Assembly: GCA_964436815.1 (NCBI GenBank)
Contig: CAYTER010000015.1
Location: forward strand, 1 to 46,058
DNA from: UBA993 sp964436815
Lineage (GTDB): Bacteria > Bacillota > Dethiobacteria > DTU022
Reading direction: 5' to 3'
DNA length: 46,058 bases
A program made the position numbers and the translations under genes. Each line of letters opens with the position of its first letter. Position 1 is the stretch's first letter. Under the pieces are notes generated by a model, which saw nothing but the letters and a program-made list of their open reading frames with translations, did no database searches and was not told where the DNA came from. This document shows, in pieces, positions 1 through 7,506 of the stretch.

Positions 1-47
1 ATCCCAACCAAAACCATATTACCGTATTGATAAGAACCCAGTTCCAT
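1..47 (-). CDS. Start of an unidentified gene cut by the window edge
   Basis: Fifteen codons plus two bases read leftward from an ATG at 47, beginning MELGSYQYGN. A strong ribosome binding site (GAGGAGG, about 55-61) sits seven bases upstream, which is why I believe the start. The frame is open to the edge. Too little is visible to assign a family. The stop of a possible 21-codon leader frame overlaps the ribosome binding site, so translation could be coupled. Confidence 0.55.
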   Translation of the reverse strand, partial: MELGSYQYGNMVLVG

Positions 48-59
48 TAGTAAGCCTCC

Positions 60-125
60 TCAATGGATGTAATTAAACACAACACTGAGCCTATCAAACG
101 ATGACAGCCTTCCGGTCATTCTCAC
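60..125 (-). CDS. Possible 21-aa leader peptide upstream of the edge gene
   Basis: A short frame starts at GTG 125 (ATG two codons later) after a purine-rich GGAGTGAAG stretch. It ends in a TGA at 60-62 that overlaps the GAGGAGG ribosome binding site of the next gene. The geometry is typical of a translationally coupled leader, but the frame is very short and its sequence (MTGRLSSFDR in the middle part) matches nothing I know. It may be chance. Confidence 0.2.
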   Translation of the reverse strand: MRMTGRLSSFDRLSVVFNYIH

Positions 126-239
126 CTTCACTCCATATTGAATTTAGATGTTTATAGTTTATATCTACTCCTTTATTCTGAATTTAGCAACAAAAAATTG
201 TGCATAGGGATTATCTCTAATCTGGCGCTGATTTTCAGA

Positions 240-485
240 TTAATATTCTTCTTCATGTGTGCCAACAGCCACTGGAATTACGGTATCATCCTGAATAATA
301 AACAGTAAACTAAGGCGGTGGCTTACATTTATTGCCACCGCATAGAGTTGAGTATGCTTACCTTTAAGTTTATGCAATTTAAGAGAAGGATGGCTGGGGT
401 TGAGCTCCAGCAGTCTTAATGTTTTTTCATTCAGATTCAATTGCCGGGAAGCTGTTGCGGGAGCGTTTGATAAAGATAACGCCAA
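240..485 (-). pseudogene. N-terminally truncated RelE/ParE-like toxin remnant
   Basis: The last 60 or so residues look like the C-terminal two thirds of a RelE/ParE/YafQ-fold toxin: a helix ending in NPSHPSLKLHKLKGK, then strands with YAVAINVSHRL and the terminal VAVGTHEEEY. These toxins are small ribosome-dependent or gyrase-directed toxins of about 85-100 residues. The family-like part begins just downstream of the stop of the preceding YhfC gene (429). The 20-odd N-terminal residues of this frame are only an alternative reading of the 3' end of that gene, from a TTG inside it, so the first helix of the toxin appears to be missing. No antitoxin gene is visible beside it. I read it as a decayed remnant brought next to the YhfC gene by a deletion; an intact divergent small protein is less likely. 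Confidence 0.45.
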
Positions 486-1212
486 TGACCGTCAGCACCA
501 GCAGGTAGAGCTCAGCATAAAGGATATTATAGCCCAGGCCGGGGATAAGGACCGCCGGCAGGTTAACGGCCGCATGGAGCAAAATAGCATAAAGCAGGTA
601 GATAGTTTTACCTTTTGTAACCGCCAGAAGCACCACCAGGGAAAGGGCAATGTGAATGACAATGGTAAAAGCCCTCTCCAGCCCGGCCACCAGGAACATG
701 TAGGCCGGCATTTCCGTTAGCTGCGCTACGAGATAGGCGGACATCTCCGGGCCTAACACGGGGGCAATCGTTTCAGCAAATTGCCCGGAGTTGATTAAAA
801 AACTGTAAACGAGATTGTTGACATAGGCAAGGCCGACCAGCGCAATTGCTTCGACACCGCCGTGACCGATCCCAAAGGCAACCCCGTTTTTCCAGGAAAG
901 ATGTTTTTTAAGGAAAAGTTTAAAGCCAAAGTAGCGGCCTACTTCTTCAAAGAGGCCTGCGGTTAAAGATAAAAAGAGGGCAATAATCAATAGATTGGCA
1001 GCCATCTGCTGATACCACTCAAGGGTTGAAAGATAACTGAGCAGGGGGATACGGGTGAAGACCTGGGTCACCAGGAAGACCACGGCTCCGACAAGAACAG
1101 CGATTAGGGCAATCTTCTCCTTCTTGTAAAAATAAATGACCAGGCCAATCGGCAATCCGAAACAGATAATCAGGGTAATCACCATCGCAATAATTGAGGC
1201 AGTGCCAACCAT
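427..1212 (-). CDS. YhfC-family intramembrane metalloprotease-like protein
   Basis: A 261-residue polytopic membrane protein with about seven hydrophobic segments. Residues about 86-92 read EEVGRYF and residues about 113-118 read GIGHGG, the paired Glu-Glu/Arg and His motifs of the YhfC (DUF2324) branch, related to CAAX-type intramembrane proteases. Known members are predicted membrane proteases; some related CAAX proteins act in peptide maturation or self-immunity. The ATG at 1212 has GGAG upstream. It is the last intact gene of the leftward exporter cassette, 82 bp after the HlyD-like gene, so a role in processing or resistance connected with the exporter is possible but is inference. Its 3' end is overlapped by the toxin remnant. 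Confidence 0.8.
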   Translation of the reverse strand: MVGTASIIAMVITLIICFGLPIGLVIYFYKKEKIALIAVLVGAVVFLVTQVFTRIPLLSYLSTLEWYQQMAANLLIIALFLSLTAGLFEEVGRYFGFKLFLKKHLSWKNGVAFGIGHGGVEAIALVGLAYVNNLVYSFLINSGQFAETIAPVLGPEMSAYLVAQLTEMPAYMFLVAGLERAFTIVIHIALSLVVLLAVTKGKTIYLLYAILLHAAVNLPAVLIPGLGYNILYAELYLLVLTVIGVIFIKRSRNSFPAIESE

Positions 1213-1294
1213 GTTAACAACTCCTTTGAATGCTTAATAAAAAACTACTCTTTTTATTGCCTGTTACCATACCTAATATCATCATGATACCAGA

Positions 1295-2074
1295 TTAATC
1301 CGGGAAACGGACCTCTGCGGTCATCCCCCAGCGCAGCCGGTCGTCTGTGCCAGTCAGGCTAATCCGCACCACGTAGGTAATGCTGCCGAAACGTTCGAGA
1401 AAATATTCGCTGACCTTTTCCACTTCCCCGGTAAAGGTAAGATCCGGCAGGACATCAAAGATAATGTCAACCTGGTCGCCTGCGTTGATGCCGATTACTT
1501 CATTTTCGGTCAAATCCAGTGTTTCAAGATGCCAGGAGGATAAATCCGCCAACACCATGGCTATTTCGGCGGGCGAAGTGTAGGTGCCTTCGGTTAAGTC
1601 AATGCGCACTACCGTGCCGGGAAAGGGCGCTTTAAGCTTTAAATCTTCCAAAGCTTTTCTGGCTGCCCGCTGTTGGCCCTTCGCCAAATCAAGGGCAGCT
1701 TCTGCCAGGTCGAGGGCATCCTGATCGAGGCGTAAGCGTTCCAGTTCTTTAACCCGCTGTTCCGCCTCCATTACCGCCAGGTTTGCCGCCAGCAGCTGCA
1801 CTTCAAACGGCTCGGCATTGCCCAGTCGGGCCAACTGCTGTCCGGCTTCAACTCCTTCACCCTCGGTAACCGCTATCTCCGCCACTTGCCCCGGCAGGGC
1901 GAAGCGCAAGAAAGTGAAATCGGCCGGCACCAGGTTGGCATCGACGATTACGCCGCCGTCAATAACCGGCGTTGGTACCGCAATCTCCTCGGTCTCTGTC
2001 TGCCATACTCCACACCCGGAAAGCAGTAACCCGAACAGCATAAAAACTGCTAACCACAATTTATTTTTGATCAT
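1295..2074 (-). CDS. HlyD/MFP-like efflux adaptor lipoprotein
   Basis: A 259-residue exported adaptor. The N-terminus is a lipoprotein signal peptide with a lipobox ending at Cys21 (LSGC). After it comes a biotinyl-lipoyl-like half (LPGQVAEIAVTEGEGVEAG, residues about 60-80), a short coiled-coil hairpin rich in Ala/Leu/Glu (about 90-145), the second lipoyl half (LKAPFPGTVVRID) and a beta-barrel region to the C-terminus. This is the order of membrane-fusion proteins that work with MacB-type ABC transporters. It lies 75 bp downstream of the FtsX-type permease and has a good GGGGAGGGG ribosome binding site. In a single-membrane cell it would be anchored outside the cytoplasmic membrane and pass substrates from the permease. 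The substrate is unknown. Confidence 0.85.
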   Translation of the reverse strand: MIKNKLWLAVFMLFGLLLSGCGVWQTETEEIAVPTPVIDGGVIVDANLVPADFTFLRFALPGQVAEIAVTEGEGVEAGQQLARLGNAEPFEVQLLAANLAVMEAEQRVKELERLRLDQDALDLAEAALDLAKGQQRAARKALEDLKLKAPFPGTVVRIDLTEGTYTSPAEIAMVLADLSSWHLETLDLTENEVIGINAGDQVDIIFDVLPDLTFTGEVEKVSEYFLERFGSITYVVRISLTGTDDRLRWGMTAEVRFPD

Positions 2075-2149
2075 TTTAAATCCCCTCCCCCATTGCTTTA
2101 ATACTTTAAAGGCAAATGATAAATAACCTGCAAAACAGTGAAACAGTCC

Positions 2150-4534
2150 TTATTCGTAAGCAAGAACCTCGCGGATCGTCATCCTGGCCGCATTGTTGGC
2201 CGGTATCAGGCTGGCCGCCAAGGAGAGAATGATCACGATCCCCAGCCAGATAATAAAACCACTTGCTGTAAATGAGAACTCCCCGGTCACGCCAAAAACA
2301 GAGATATTAATAATGTAAGACATCAGGTAGCTGATCGGGAAAGCCAGCAGCACACCTAAAACCCAGCTGATCAGTCCGATAATCAACCCTTCAACGAGCA
2401 CCAGTCTCATCACCTGCCGGTCTGTGGCACCGATTGCCCTCATCACCCCGATTTCACGAGTCCGCTCCATAACATTCATACCCATCGTGCCGGTCAGGCT
2501 GATACTGCCTACGAGCGCAATGACCCCGGACATCAGCAGCAGAAAAAAGGTTAAGGTATCAAGACCCAGGGTGGCATTGCCGCGGATACTGTTACCAGTT
2601 GACGCGCTGCGGATGGCCAGGCCTCTTTGCCGGAAAGAGTCGTCCAGCTGGCGGGCCAGGGCATCTTCCCCGTTTTGGGCGACCAGCGCCGGATCGGCAA
2701 CAACCTGAAAATTTGCGGCCTTGTTGTAGTTTGCGGTAATTTCATTTAAATAGGCAATTGGTGTATAAGCCAGGAAGAAATCGCTGCCGATGAATTGAAA
2801 GAAACCAACAATAACAAAGTCAGTTTCGCGGCGCAGAATATTAAAAGTTACTGTATCGCCAACCTTTAGCCCAGGATAGCGAGAAACAAAGGCTTCATTC
2901 AGCACGATCGCGTTCCGGTCGCCGGGAACCAACCAGCGGCCGCTTAAGATGATCGGCCTGATCAGCGAAGAATCCGGGGGCGTTCCCCATATTTCAACTG
3001 TCTCCCGCGCTTCACCCTCTCGATCAAGAAACTGTGCGGTAGCTGCGCTGCGCGGCTCAATCATGACCACGGCGGGATTAGCAAAAGCAATGGCCTCAAC
3101 TTCACTAATCCGGTAGTTACGATCGAAATCGAGGCTTACATCGGCGAGGATATAGGCTGAAACTCTTTCGATGTATTTTTCCAGCGAAGCGCGAACATTA
3201 AAAGTAGCAATAAAAACAGCGCCAGCGAGGCTTAAGGTAATTAAAGTTAAAACCAGCCGGCTTTTACGCCTGAAGGTATTACGGAGTGAAATTAAAAGAG
3301 GCCGGCTAACTCTCCTGATTCTATCAAATTGGCGTTCCAGGCGCTTTTTACTAAAGTTATCGACCTGGATTCCGGTCGAGTTAATCGCTTCCTGTACACT
3401 TACCCCTGCAGCCTTAAAAATAGGAAAGATGCCGGCCACTTGCGGCAGCAGCAGGGCCAGAAAGGTTTGGATGATAACGGCAAAGGGTACAAACCTGATG
3501 CCTCCGGCATTATAATTTAAGCGTAATCCCAAAAACTGCCCCAGCTCAGAAGCAGTCCAGGCAGATAAAGGAACCGCTATGATCAGGGCTATAACGCCAA
3601 AAACAAAGATAAAAAGCAGATACATTTTAATAATGCTGTTCTGCCGGGCGCCGATCGCTTTAAGAATACCGATATGCTGCATCTGCTGGGCCAGCAGGGC
3701 GGCCATGGCATTGTAGACCAGAAAGCCGCTTAAGAATACCGAGAGCAGGCCAAGAAGCGCCAGTAAATTGGCGACAGCGCCCACGTAGCCGCTGTTCGGG
3801 TGGTCGGGGCGGCGCAAATCAGTGATGGTGTAGACAGGGCGGCCGCTCTGCTCCACCAGGCCGCTTAAGTCATCTTTGAGAGCCTGATAAGCGGCGGCGG
3901 ATAAATCAGGATCAACCTTGATTAAGAGAACATCATAGTGCTGATCCTGCTGCAGCCAGGGCAGGGTATCAAAGGTTACATAGCCGTAAACCGGGGCAAT
4001 AAAATAGCTGCTGCCAACTAGACCAATGGTCTGATCGCGCACCAATCCGCTATAGGGCAGGGTGCGCGTGATCCCGGTGGTAGTTTGGATCGTCACCTGC
4101 GCTCCCACTGGGAAAGCGATCTCCCGGTGGCTGTCGAAGGCAATCTCTTTTTCCTGCGGCAGGCTTCCAGCCAGCAGCTCCACCCGGTTGATCAGCAGTT
4201 CATCTTCCGGCAGGACCCGGATCACAATATTTTGCCTTTCACCATCGGTAGTGAGCAGCTGGGCAAAGAATATTTTTTCACCTTCTGCGGCGGTTACTCC
4301 CTCCAAACCCAGGGCCTGCTCGATCAGGTTTTGATCAAAGGGCTCTGTCCTGATGCGCAGGTCAGCCGGGTTGATAGCCTGGAACCCCTGCTGCATGTCA
4401 TTTAAGACATTAACATAACCTCCTGAAATTAAACCGATCGCAAAGAGACCGCCGGTAAGCGAAAGCGTAACGAGGATAAAGCGGGATATATTGCTCCACC
4501 AGTCGGCAGTTACTTTTCGCCAGCGCGGCCTCAT
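2150..4534 (-). CDS. Large FtsX/MacB-type ABC transporter permease
   Basis: About 794 residues with two FtsX modules: an N-terminal transmembrane helix, an extracytoplasmic MacB-like domain (about 40-255), three helices (about 260-400), a second helix near 420-445, a second extracytoplasmic domain (about 445-670) and three C-terminal helices. Both halves contain the conserved patch between helices (IGILKAIGARQ and IGVMRAIGATDRQ) that contacts the ATPase. The ATG at 4534 overlaps the TGA of the upstream ATPase gene (TGATG), so the two are translationally coupled; a TTG one codon earlier is possible. Such proteins move lipids, lipoproteins, peptides or drugs across or out of the membrane by a mechanotransmission mechanism. 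Both half-permeases are fused here, while the ATPases are two separate genes. Confidence 0.9.
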   Translation of the reverse strand: MRPRWRKVTADWWSNISRFILVTLSLTGGLFAIGLISGGYVNVLNDMQQGFQAINPADLRIRTEPFDQNLIEQALGLEGVTAAEGEKIFFAQLLTTDGERQNIVIRVLPEDELLINRVELLAGSLPQEKEIAFDSHREIAFPVGAQVTIQTTTGITRTLPYSGLVRDQTIGLVGSSYFIAPVYGYVTFDTLPWLQQDQHYDVLLIKVDPDLSAAAYQALKDDLSGLVEQSGRPVYTITDLRRPDHPNSGYVGAVANLLALLGLLSVFLSGFLVYNAMAALLAQQMQHIGILKAIGARQNSIIKMYLLFIFVFGVIALIIAVPLSAWTASELGQFLGLRLNYNAGGIRFVPFAVIIQTFLALLLPQVAGIFPIFKAAGVSVQEAINSTGIQVDNFSKKRLERQFDRIRRVSRPLLISLRNTFRRKSRLVLTLITLSLAGAVFIATFNVRASLEKYIERVSAYILADVSLDFDRNYRISEVEAIAFANPAVVMIEPRSAATAQFLDREGEARETVEIWGTPPDSSLIRPIILSGRWLVPGDRNAIVLNEAFVSRYPGLKVGDTVTFNILRRETDFVIVGFFQFIGSDFFLAYTPIAYLNEITANYNKAANFQVVADPALVAQNGEDALARQLDDSFRQRGLAIRSASTGNSIRGNATLGLDTLTFFLLLMSGVIALVGSISLTGTMGMNVMERTREIGVMRAIGATDRQVMRLVLVEGLIIGLISWVLGVLLAFPISYLMSYIINISVFGVTGEFSFTASGFIIWLGIVIILSLAASLIPANNAARMTIREVLAYE

Positions 4535-5247
4535 CAAACCAGCCCCCCAACAATCTCGCCGTCTTTAAGCTGTACTGTGCGTGTCAGTCGGCCGGCGATT
4601 TCCGGATCATGAGTAATCATAATAATGGTGCGTCCGCCGGCAGCCAGCTCTGAAAAACGGTTATAAACGGACTCTGCTGTTTTGAGATCGAGGTTGCCGG
4701 TCGGTTCATCGGCTACGATAATCGGCGGATCATTGGCCAGGGCGCGGGCGATTGCTGCACTCTGCTGCTGCCCGACCGAAACTGAACCCGGCAACTTGTG
4801 CGCCAAATCGGCCAGCCCCAGCGCGGTTAGTAAAACCATGGCTCTCTCCGGCCGTTCAGCCGGATCGTATACATGGCAAAAGTCCATCGGCAGAAGCACA
4901 TTCTCGAGCAGGGTCAGCATGGGCAACAGCTGAAAAAACTGAAAAACCACCCCTAAATTTTTACCCCGCCACCGGGCCTGCTTGCTTTCCGGCAGGGCAT
5001 GAATATCAAGGCCTTCAAAAAATACTTTTCCGGCACTGGGATGATCGATACCGGTAATCATATTAACCAGGGTTGATTTACCACTGCCTGATTTGCCGAT
5101 GACCCCGACAAATTCACCCTGGTAAAAATTAAGATCAATATTTTTTAGGGCCTGGAAACTGCCGGAAGCGCTAAAATAGGTTTTGCTAACCTGGTCGAGC
5201 TTAATCAGCGGTTCCCGGGCATGCGGGTTAAACGGGACGGGGATCAG
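4534..5247 (-). CDS. ABC transporter ATPase, MacB/LolD type, apparent CTG start
   Basis: The reading frame encodes a full LolD/MacB-type ATPase: Walker A GKSGSGKS (about residues 51-58), a variant signature VSVGQQQS (about 156-163) in place of LSGGQQQR, Walker B IIVADE followed by PTGNLD, and the H-loop MITHD. There is no ATG, GTG or TTG in frame before an internal ATG (5061) that lies after Walker A and cannot be the true start. The frame is open back to a TGA just upstream of 5247. A CTG at 5247 overlaps the upstream TGA as CTGA, mimicking the usual ATGA coupling, and gives a 237-residue protein of normal length. I chose that start. A frameshift or assembly error fusing it to the previous gene is the alternative. 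It is coupled to the permease through TGATG at 4534. Confidence 0.8.
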   Translation of the reverse strand: MIPVPFNPHAREPLIKLDQVSKTYFSASGSFQALKNIDLNFYQGEFVGVIGKSGSGKSTLVNMITGIDHPSAGKVFFEGLDIHALPESKQARWRGKNLGVVFQFFQLLPMLTLLENVLLPMDFCHVYDPAERPERAMVLLTALGLADLAHKLPGSVSVGQQQSAAIARALANDPPIIVADEPTGNLDLKTAESVYNRFSELAAGGRTIIMITHDPEIAGRLTRTVQLKDGEIVGGLV

Positions 5248-5951
5248 GTCAGATCACCGCCCTCAGTTAAGATCATTCCGTCTTCGATATTGATCACCCG
5301 ATCAACCCGGTCAGCCAGCGTCCGGTCGTGGGAAACCATGAGTATGGTTTTGCCCCGGGCAATCAAGTCGCGAAAAATCTGAAAGATCGTTTCAGAGGTA
5401 ACAGAGTCAAGCCTTCCGGTGGGCTCATCGGCCAAGATCACAGCCGGGTCGTTTGCCAGCGCCCTGGCGATGGCAACTCTCTGTTTTTCACCGCCGGAAA
5501 TCTGCGCCGGAAGCTTACGGGCATGTGCTGCCAGCTCAACGCTTTCGAGCAGCTCCAGCGCTCGTTTTTCAGATCGGCCGTGCCGGTAAGTTCCGCAAAA
5601 GTCCATGGCCAGGGTAATATTTTCGAGGAGGGAAAGCATGGGTAGAAGGTGAAAAGACTGGTAAACAACGCCTAAATTTAATCCCCGCCAGAGAGCCAGC
5701 TGATCCGCGTTAAGGGTGTGAACAGCGGTACCGTTGACGTACACTTCGCCGGATGTGATCTGATCCACACCGCTGAGCATATTGATCAGGGTAGTTTTAC
5801 CGGCTCCTGATTTGCCGATGATGCCGATATATTCATTGGGAGAAATACTAAGGCTGACCGAGCGGAGGGCTTCAAACTGCTGCGCTCCGGACCGGTAGGT
5901 TTTAACCAGGTTTTTTACCGCTATGATCGCTTCTTCCGGGCTGGTTGCCAT
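5244..5951 (-). CDS. ABC transporter ATPase, MacB/LolD type
   Basis: A 235-residue ATPase with Walker A GKSGAGKT (46-53), Q-loop YQSFHLLP, signature ISGGEKQR (151-158), Walker B VILADE (171-176), D-loop and H-loop His208 (MVSHD). This is the typical set for the ATPase of MacB/LolCDE-like exporters. It is the first gene of the cassette and shares a four-base overlap with the next ATPase. Having two similar but distinct ATPases for one double-length permease suggests a heterodimeric nucleotide-binding unit, with this subunit carrying the canonical signature. Only a weak ribosome binding site is seen before the ATG at 5951. The 71-bp gap to the upstream tocopherol-cyclase-like gene contains no clear terminator, so co-transcription with it is possible. 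Confidence 0.92.
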   Translation of the reverse strand: MATSPEEAIIAVKNLVKTYRSGAQQFEALRSVSLSISPNEYIGIIGKSGAGKTTLINMLSGVDQITSGEVYVNGTAVHTLNADQLALWRGLNLGVVYQSFHLLPMLSLLENITLAMDFCGTYRHGRSEKRALELLESVELAAHARKLPAQISGGEKQRVAIARALANDPAVILADEPTGRLDSVTSETIFQIFRDLIARGKTILMVSHDRTLADRVDRVINIEDGMILTEGGDLT

Positions 5952-6022
5952 TATTAATGATCACTTACCCCGCTGTCATGATACTCCTATCATAGCAAAA
6001 ACAGGGGGTTTAAGGGTAATTA

Positions 6023-7003
6023 TTAATGATCGATTACCATCATTTGGTCGCCGCCATACTCCACGCCGGCGCAGCTGCCGCTGTCAGCGTAGATTGTTTG
6101 ACCGCTTTCAAGTTCTTTTAAGGTGATCCTGACCCGTCCCTGCAGGTTTTCCTGGACCAGAGGGATCATCTGGTCACCGCGCGGTCCGTTTAAGAGAATA
6201 AAATTTTCTTTTTTTGTTTCACAGTCAATGATCAGGTGGTGGTGACGGTTTTGAAGGGTGATGGTTAAATCGGTGCCATTTTGGATCACTTCGACCCGGC
6301 TGCGGTTCATGGTCGTAAATGCATAGAACTGATCACTGACATAGAGGCCGACCAGAAAGCCCCTGAAGCTGGAAATGGGAAAAGGAATATGGCCAAGGGA
6401 ACAGCTTAATGACGCACGCTGATGATCAAAATGATTGCACTGAACCCAAACCCAGGAGTAGGGAAAAGCGGAGCCCCAGTTCTTTTCTATATAGCCTCTG
6501 CCCCCGTTAAAATCAACTAATTCTCCGTTAATCTCCAGGACACCGCTTATATCAAAATCCATGGCGCAGACCTGGCTGTAACACTGCATCTTAATAATAT
6601 AGTTATAAAAGCCCATGCTGCCGGGGTTTAAGAGGCTGTCCGGCCAGCTAAGGTGATTGGTGAATTTAAGCTCCCCGCTAATCTTAGAGTTTACAACATC
6701 CAGCTTAAAATTAAGGCCGTTTATGCCAAAGTGATTACCGGCGACATTCAGGGCAAAACGGTTTTTAGAAGCAGAAAATTCTTCGGTGGAAAAACGTTCA
6801 TAGCAATATGTTTTCTTCATCCCATCGACAAACTGAATAAAAGCGTGGTCGTATTTGGGGGTCGAACTGAAAAAAACGCCCGGGATGAATGCGAAAGCCC
6901 GCTCTTTATTTCGGTCAACCAGCTTGAAATACCAGCCTTCAAAATAATTCCGGCTTAGGCGGCCATGGTAGAGATCGGGATTTCGAATGCTCTTGAGATT
7001 CAT
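6023..7003 (-). CDS. Tocopherol-cyclase-like protein
   Basis: A 326-residue protein with the hallmarks of the tocopherol cyclase family (PF14249): an N-terminal segment NYFEGWYFKLVD (19-30) and the GYIEKNWG motif (170-177) followed by aromatic-rich strands (YSWVWVQCNHF). The plant and cyanobacterial enzymes close the chromanol ring of vitamin E. Bacterial relatives occur in many organisms without tocopherol, including anaerobes, and their reaction is unknown, so I do not assign an activity. The fold is a lipocalin-like beta barrel that would bind a hydrophobic ligand. No signal peptide is seen. It lies just upstream of the exporter cassette in the same direction. The length matches bacterial members. 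Family confidence is high; functional confidence is low. Confidence 0.85.
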   Translation of the reverse strand: MNLKSIRNPDLYHGRLSRNYFEGWYFKLVDRNKERAFAFIPGVFFSSTPKYDHAFIQFVDGMKKTYCYERFSTEEFSASKNRFALNVAGNHFGINGLNFKLDVVNSKISGELKFTNHLSWPDSLLNPGSMGFYNYIIKMQCYSQVCAMDFDISGVLEINGELVDFNGGRGYIEKNWGSAFPYSWVWVQCNHFDHQRASLSCSLGHIPFPISSFRGFLVGLYVSDQFYAFTTMNRSRVEVIQNGTDLTITLQNRHHHLIIDCETKKENFILLNGPRGDQMIPLVQENLQGRVRITLKELESGQTIYADSGSCAGVEYGGDQMMVIDH

Positions 7004-7059
7004 GTAATCACCTTTTCCTGGTGTAAGAATGTAGCGATCGATTAATTATTAATGGCCAT

Positions 7060-7092
7060 AAAAAAATATGCAGTCAGCCAGGGGGTGACTGC
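7060..7092 (-). terminator. Intrinsic terminator after the GYD-domain gene
   Basis: On the minus strand a seven-base-pair stem (GCAGTCA with TGACTGC, loop of nine) is followed by ATATTTTTTT. It begins about 40 nt after the stop of the GYD-domain gene and separates it from the tocopherol-cyclase-like gene. Confidence 0.75.
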
Positions 7093-7133
7093 AAGGTTCT
7101 ATGACGATGGGTGATCAAAGATCACAGTAGAGC

Positions 7134-7409
7134 TTAGAAAAGTTTATCAAATTCCTCAACGGTCATGGCCGGGTAAGTCGAGAAGCTGATGTTCAGCAGG
7201 TTACCCATATCTACTGATGTTTTAACCACATTCTTGATACTGGCAAAGTTGACCACAAAGAGCAAGTCTATATCTCCGAGCAGAGCATAGGCTGCTTTGA
7301 CAGTACCACCGTTGTCTTCTACCAAATCCTTAGCTTTCTCAGTCCGGTCGGGGCTAATTTCCTGCAATGAACCCGGATTGTACTTCCCGCACATAATGTA
7401 AAGGCCCAT
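7134..7409 (-). CDS. GYD-domain protein
   Basis: A 91-residue protein with the layout of the GYD family (PF08734): an N-terminal strand LYIMCGKYN, a helix with the segment RTEKAKDLVEDNGGTVKAAY, the conserved LLGDIDLLFVV strand (family GxYDxv) and a C-terminal strand-helix (SFSTYPAMTVEEFDKLF). Members are small ferredoxin-like alpha-beta proteins of unknown biochemical role. The ORF has its own terminator downstream and about 97 bp separate it from the upstream acetyltransferase gene, so it is probably a single-gene unit. Confidence 0.8.
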   Translation of the reverse strand: MGLYIMCGKYNPGSLQEISPDRTEKAKDLVEDNGGTVKAAYALLGDIDLLFVVNFASIKNVVKTSVDMGNLLNISFSTYPAMTVEEFDKLF

Positions 7410-7506
7410 TATAAAAACCTCCCCTGATATTATTTTCAGACTTATTATACAGCAAATTATGACTATTTACAATACATAGAATGTTAAGGCATGTACTTTG
7501 AAGGTT

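Noticed and set aside
66..75. Matching 10-mers at the two ends of the window (GATGTAATTA at 66-75, its complement at 46049-46058) as terminal inverted repeats of a mobile element
   Set aside because: The match is too short, there is no transposase, and the content is housekeeping. A shared regulatory site or chance is more likely.
400..720. 106-codon open frame on the plus strand
   Set aside because: Antisense to the YhfC gene and the toxin remnant; no start signal.
1240..1262. AT-only hairpin (AATAAAAA with TTTTTATT) between the HlyD-like and YhfC genes as a terminator
   Set aside because: The stem has no G-C pairs and would be too weak to terminate transcription.
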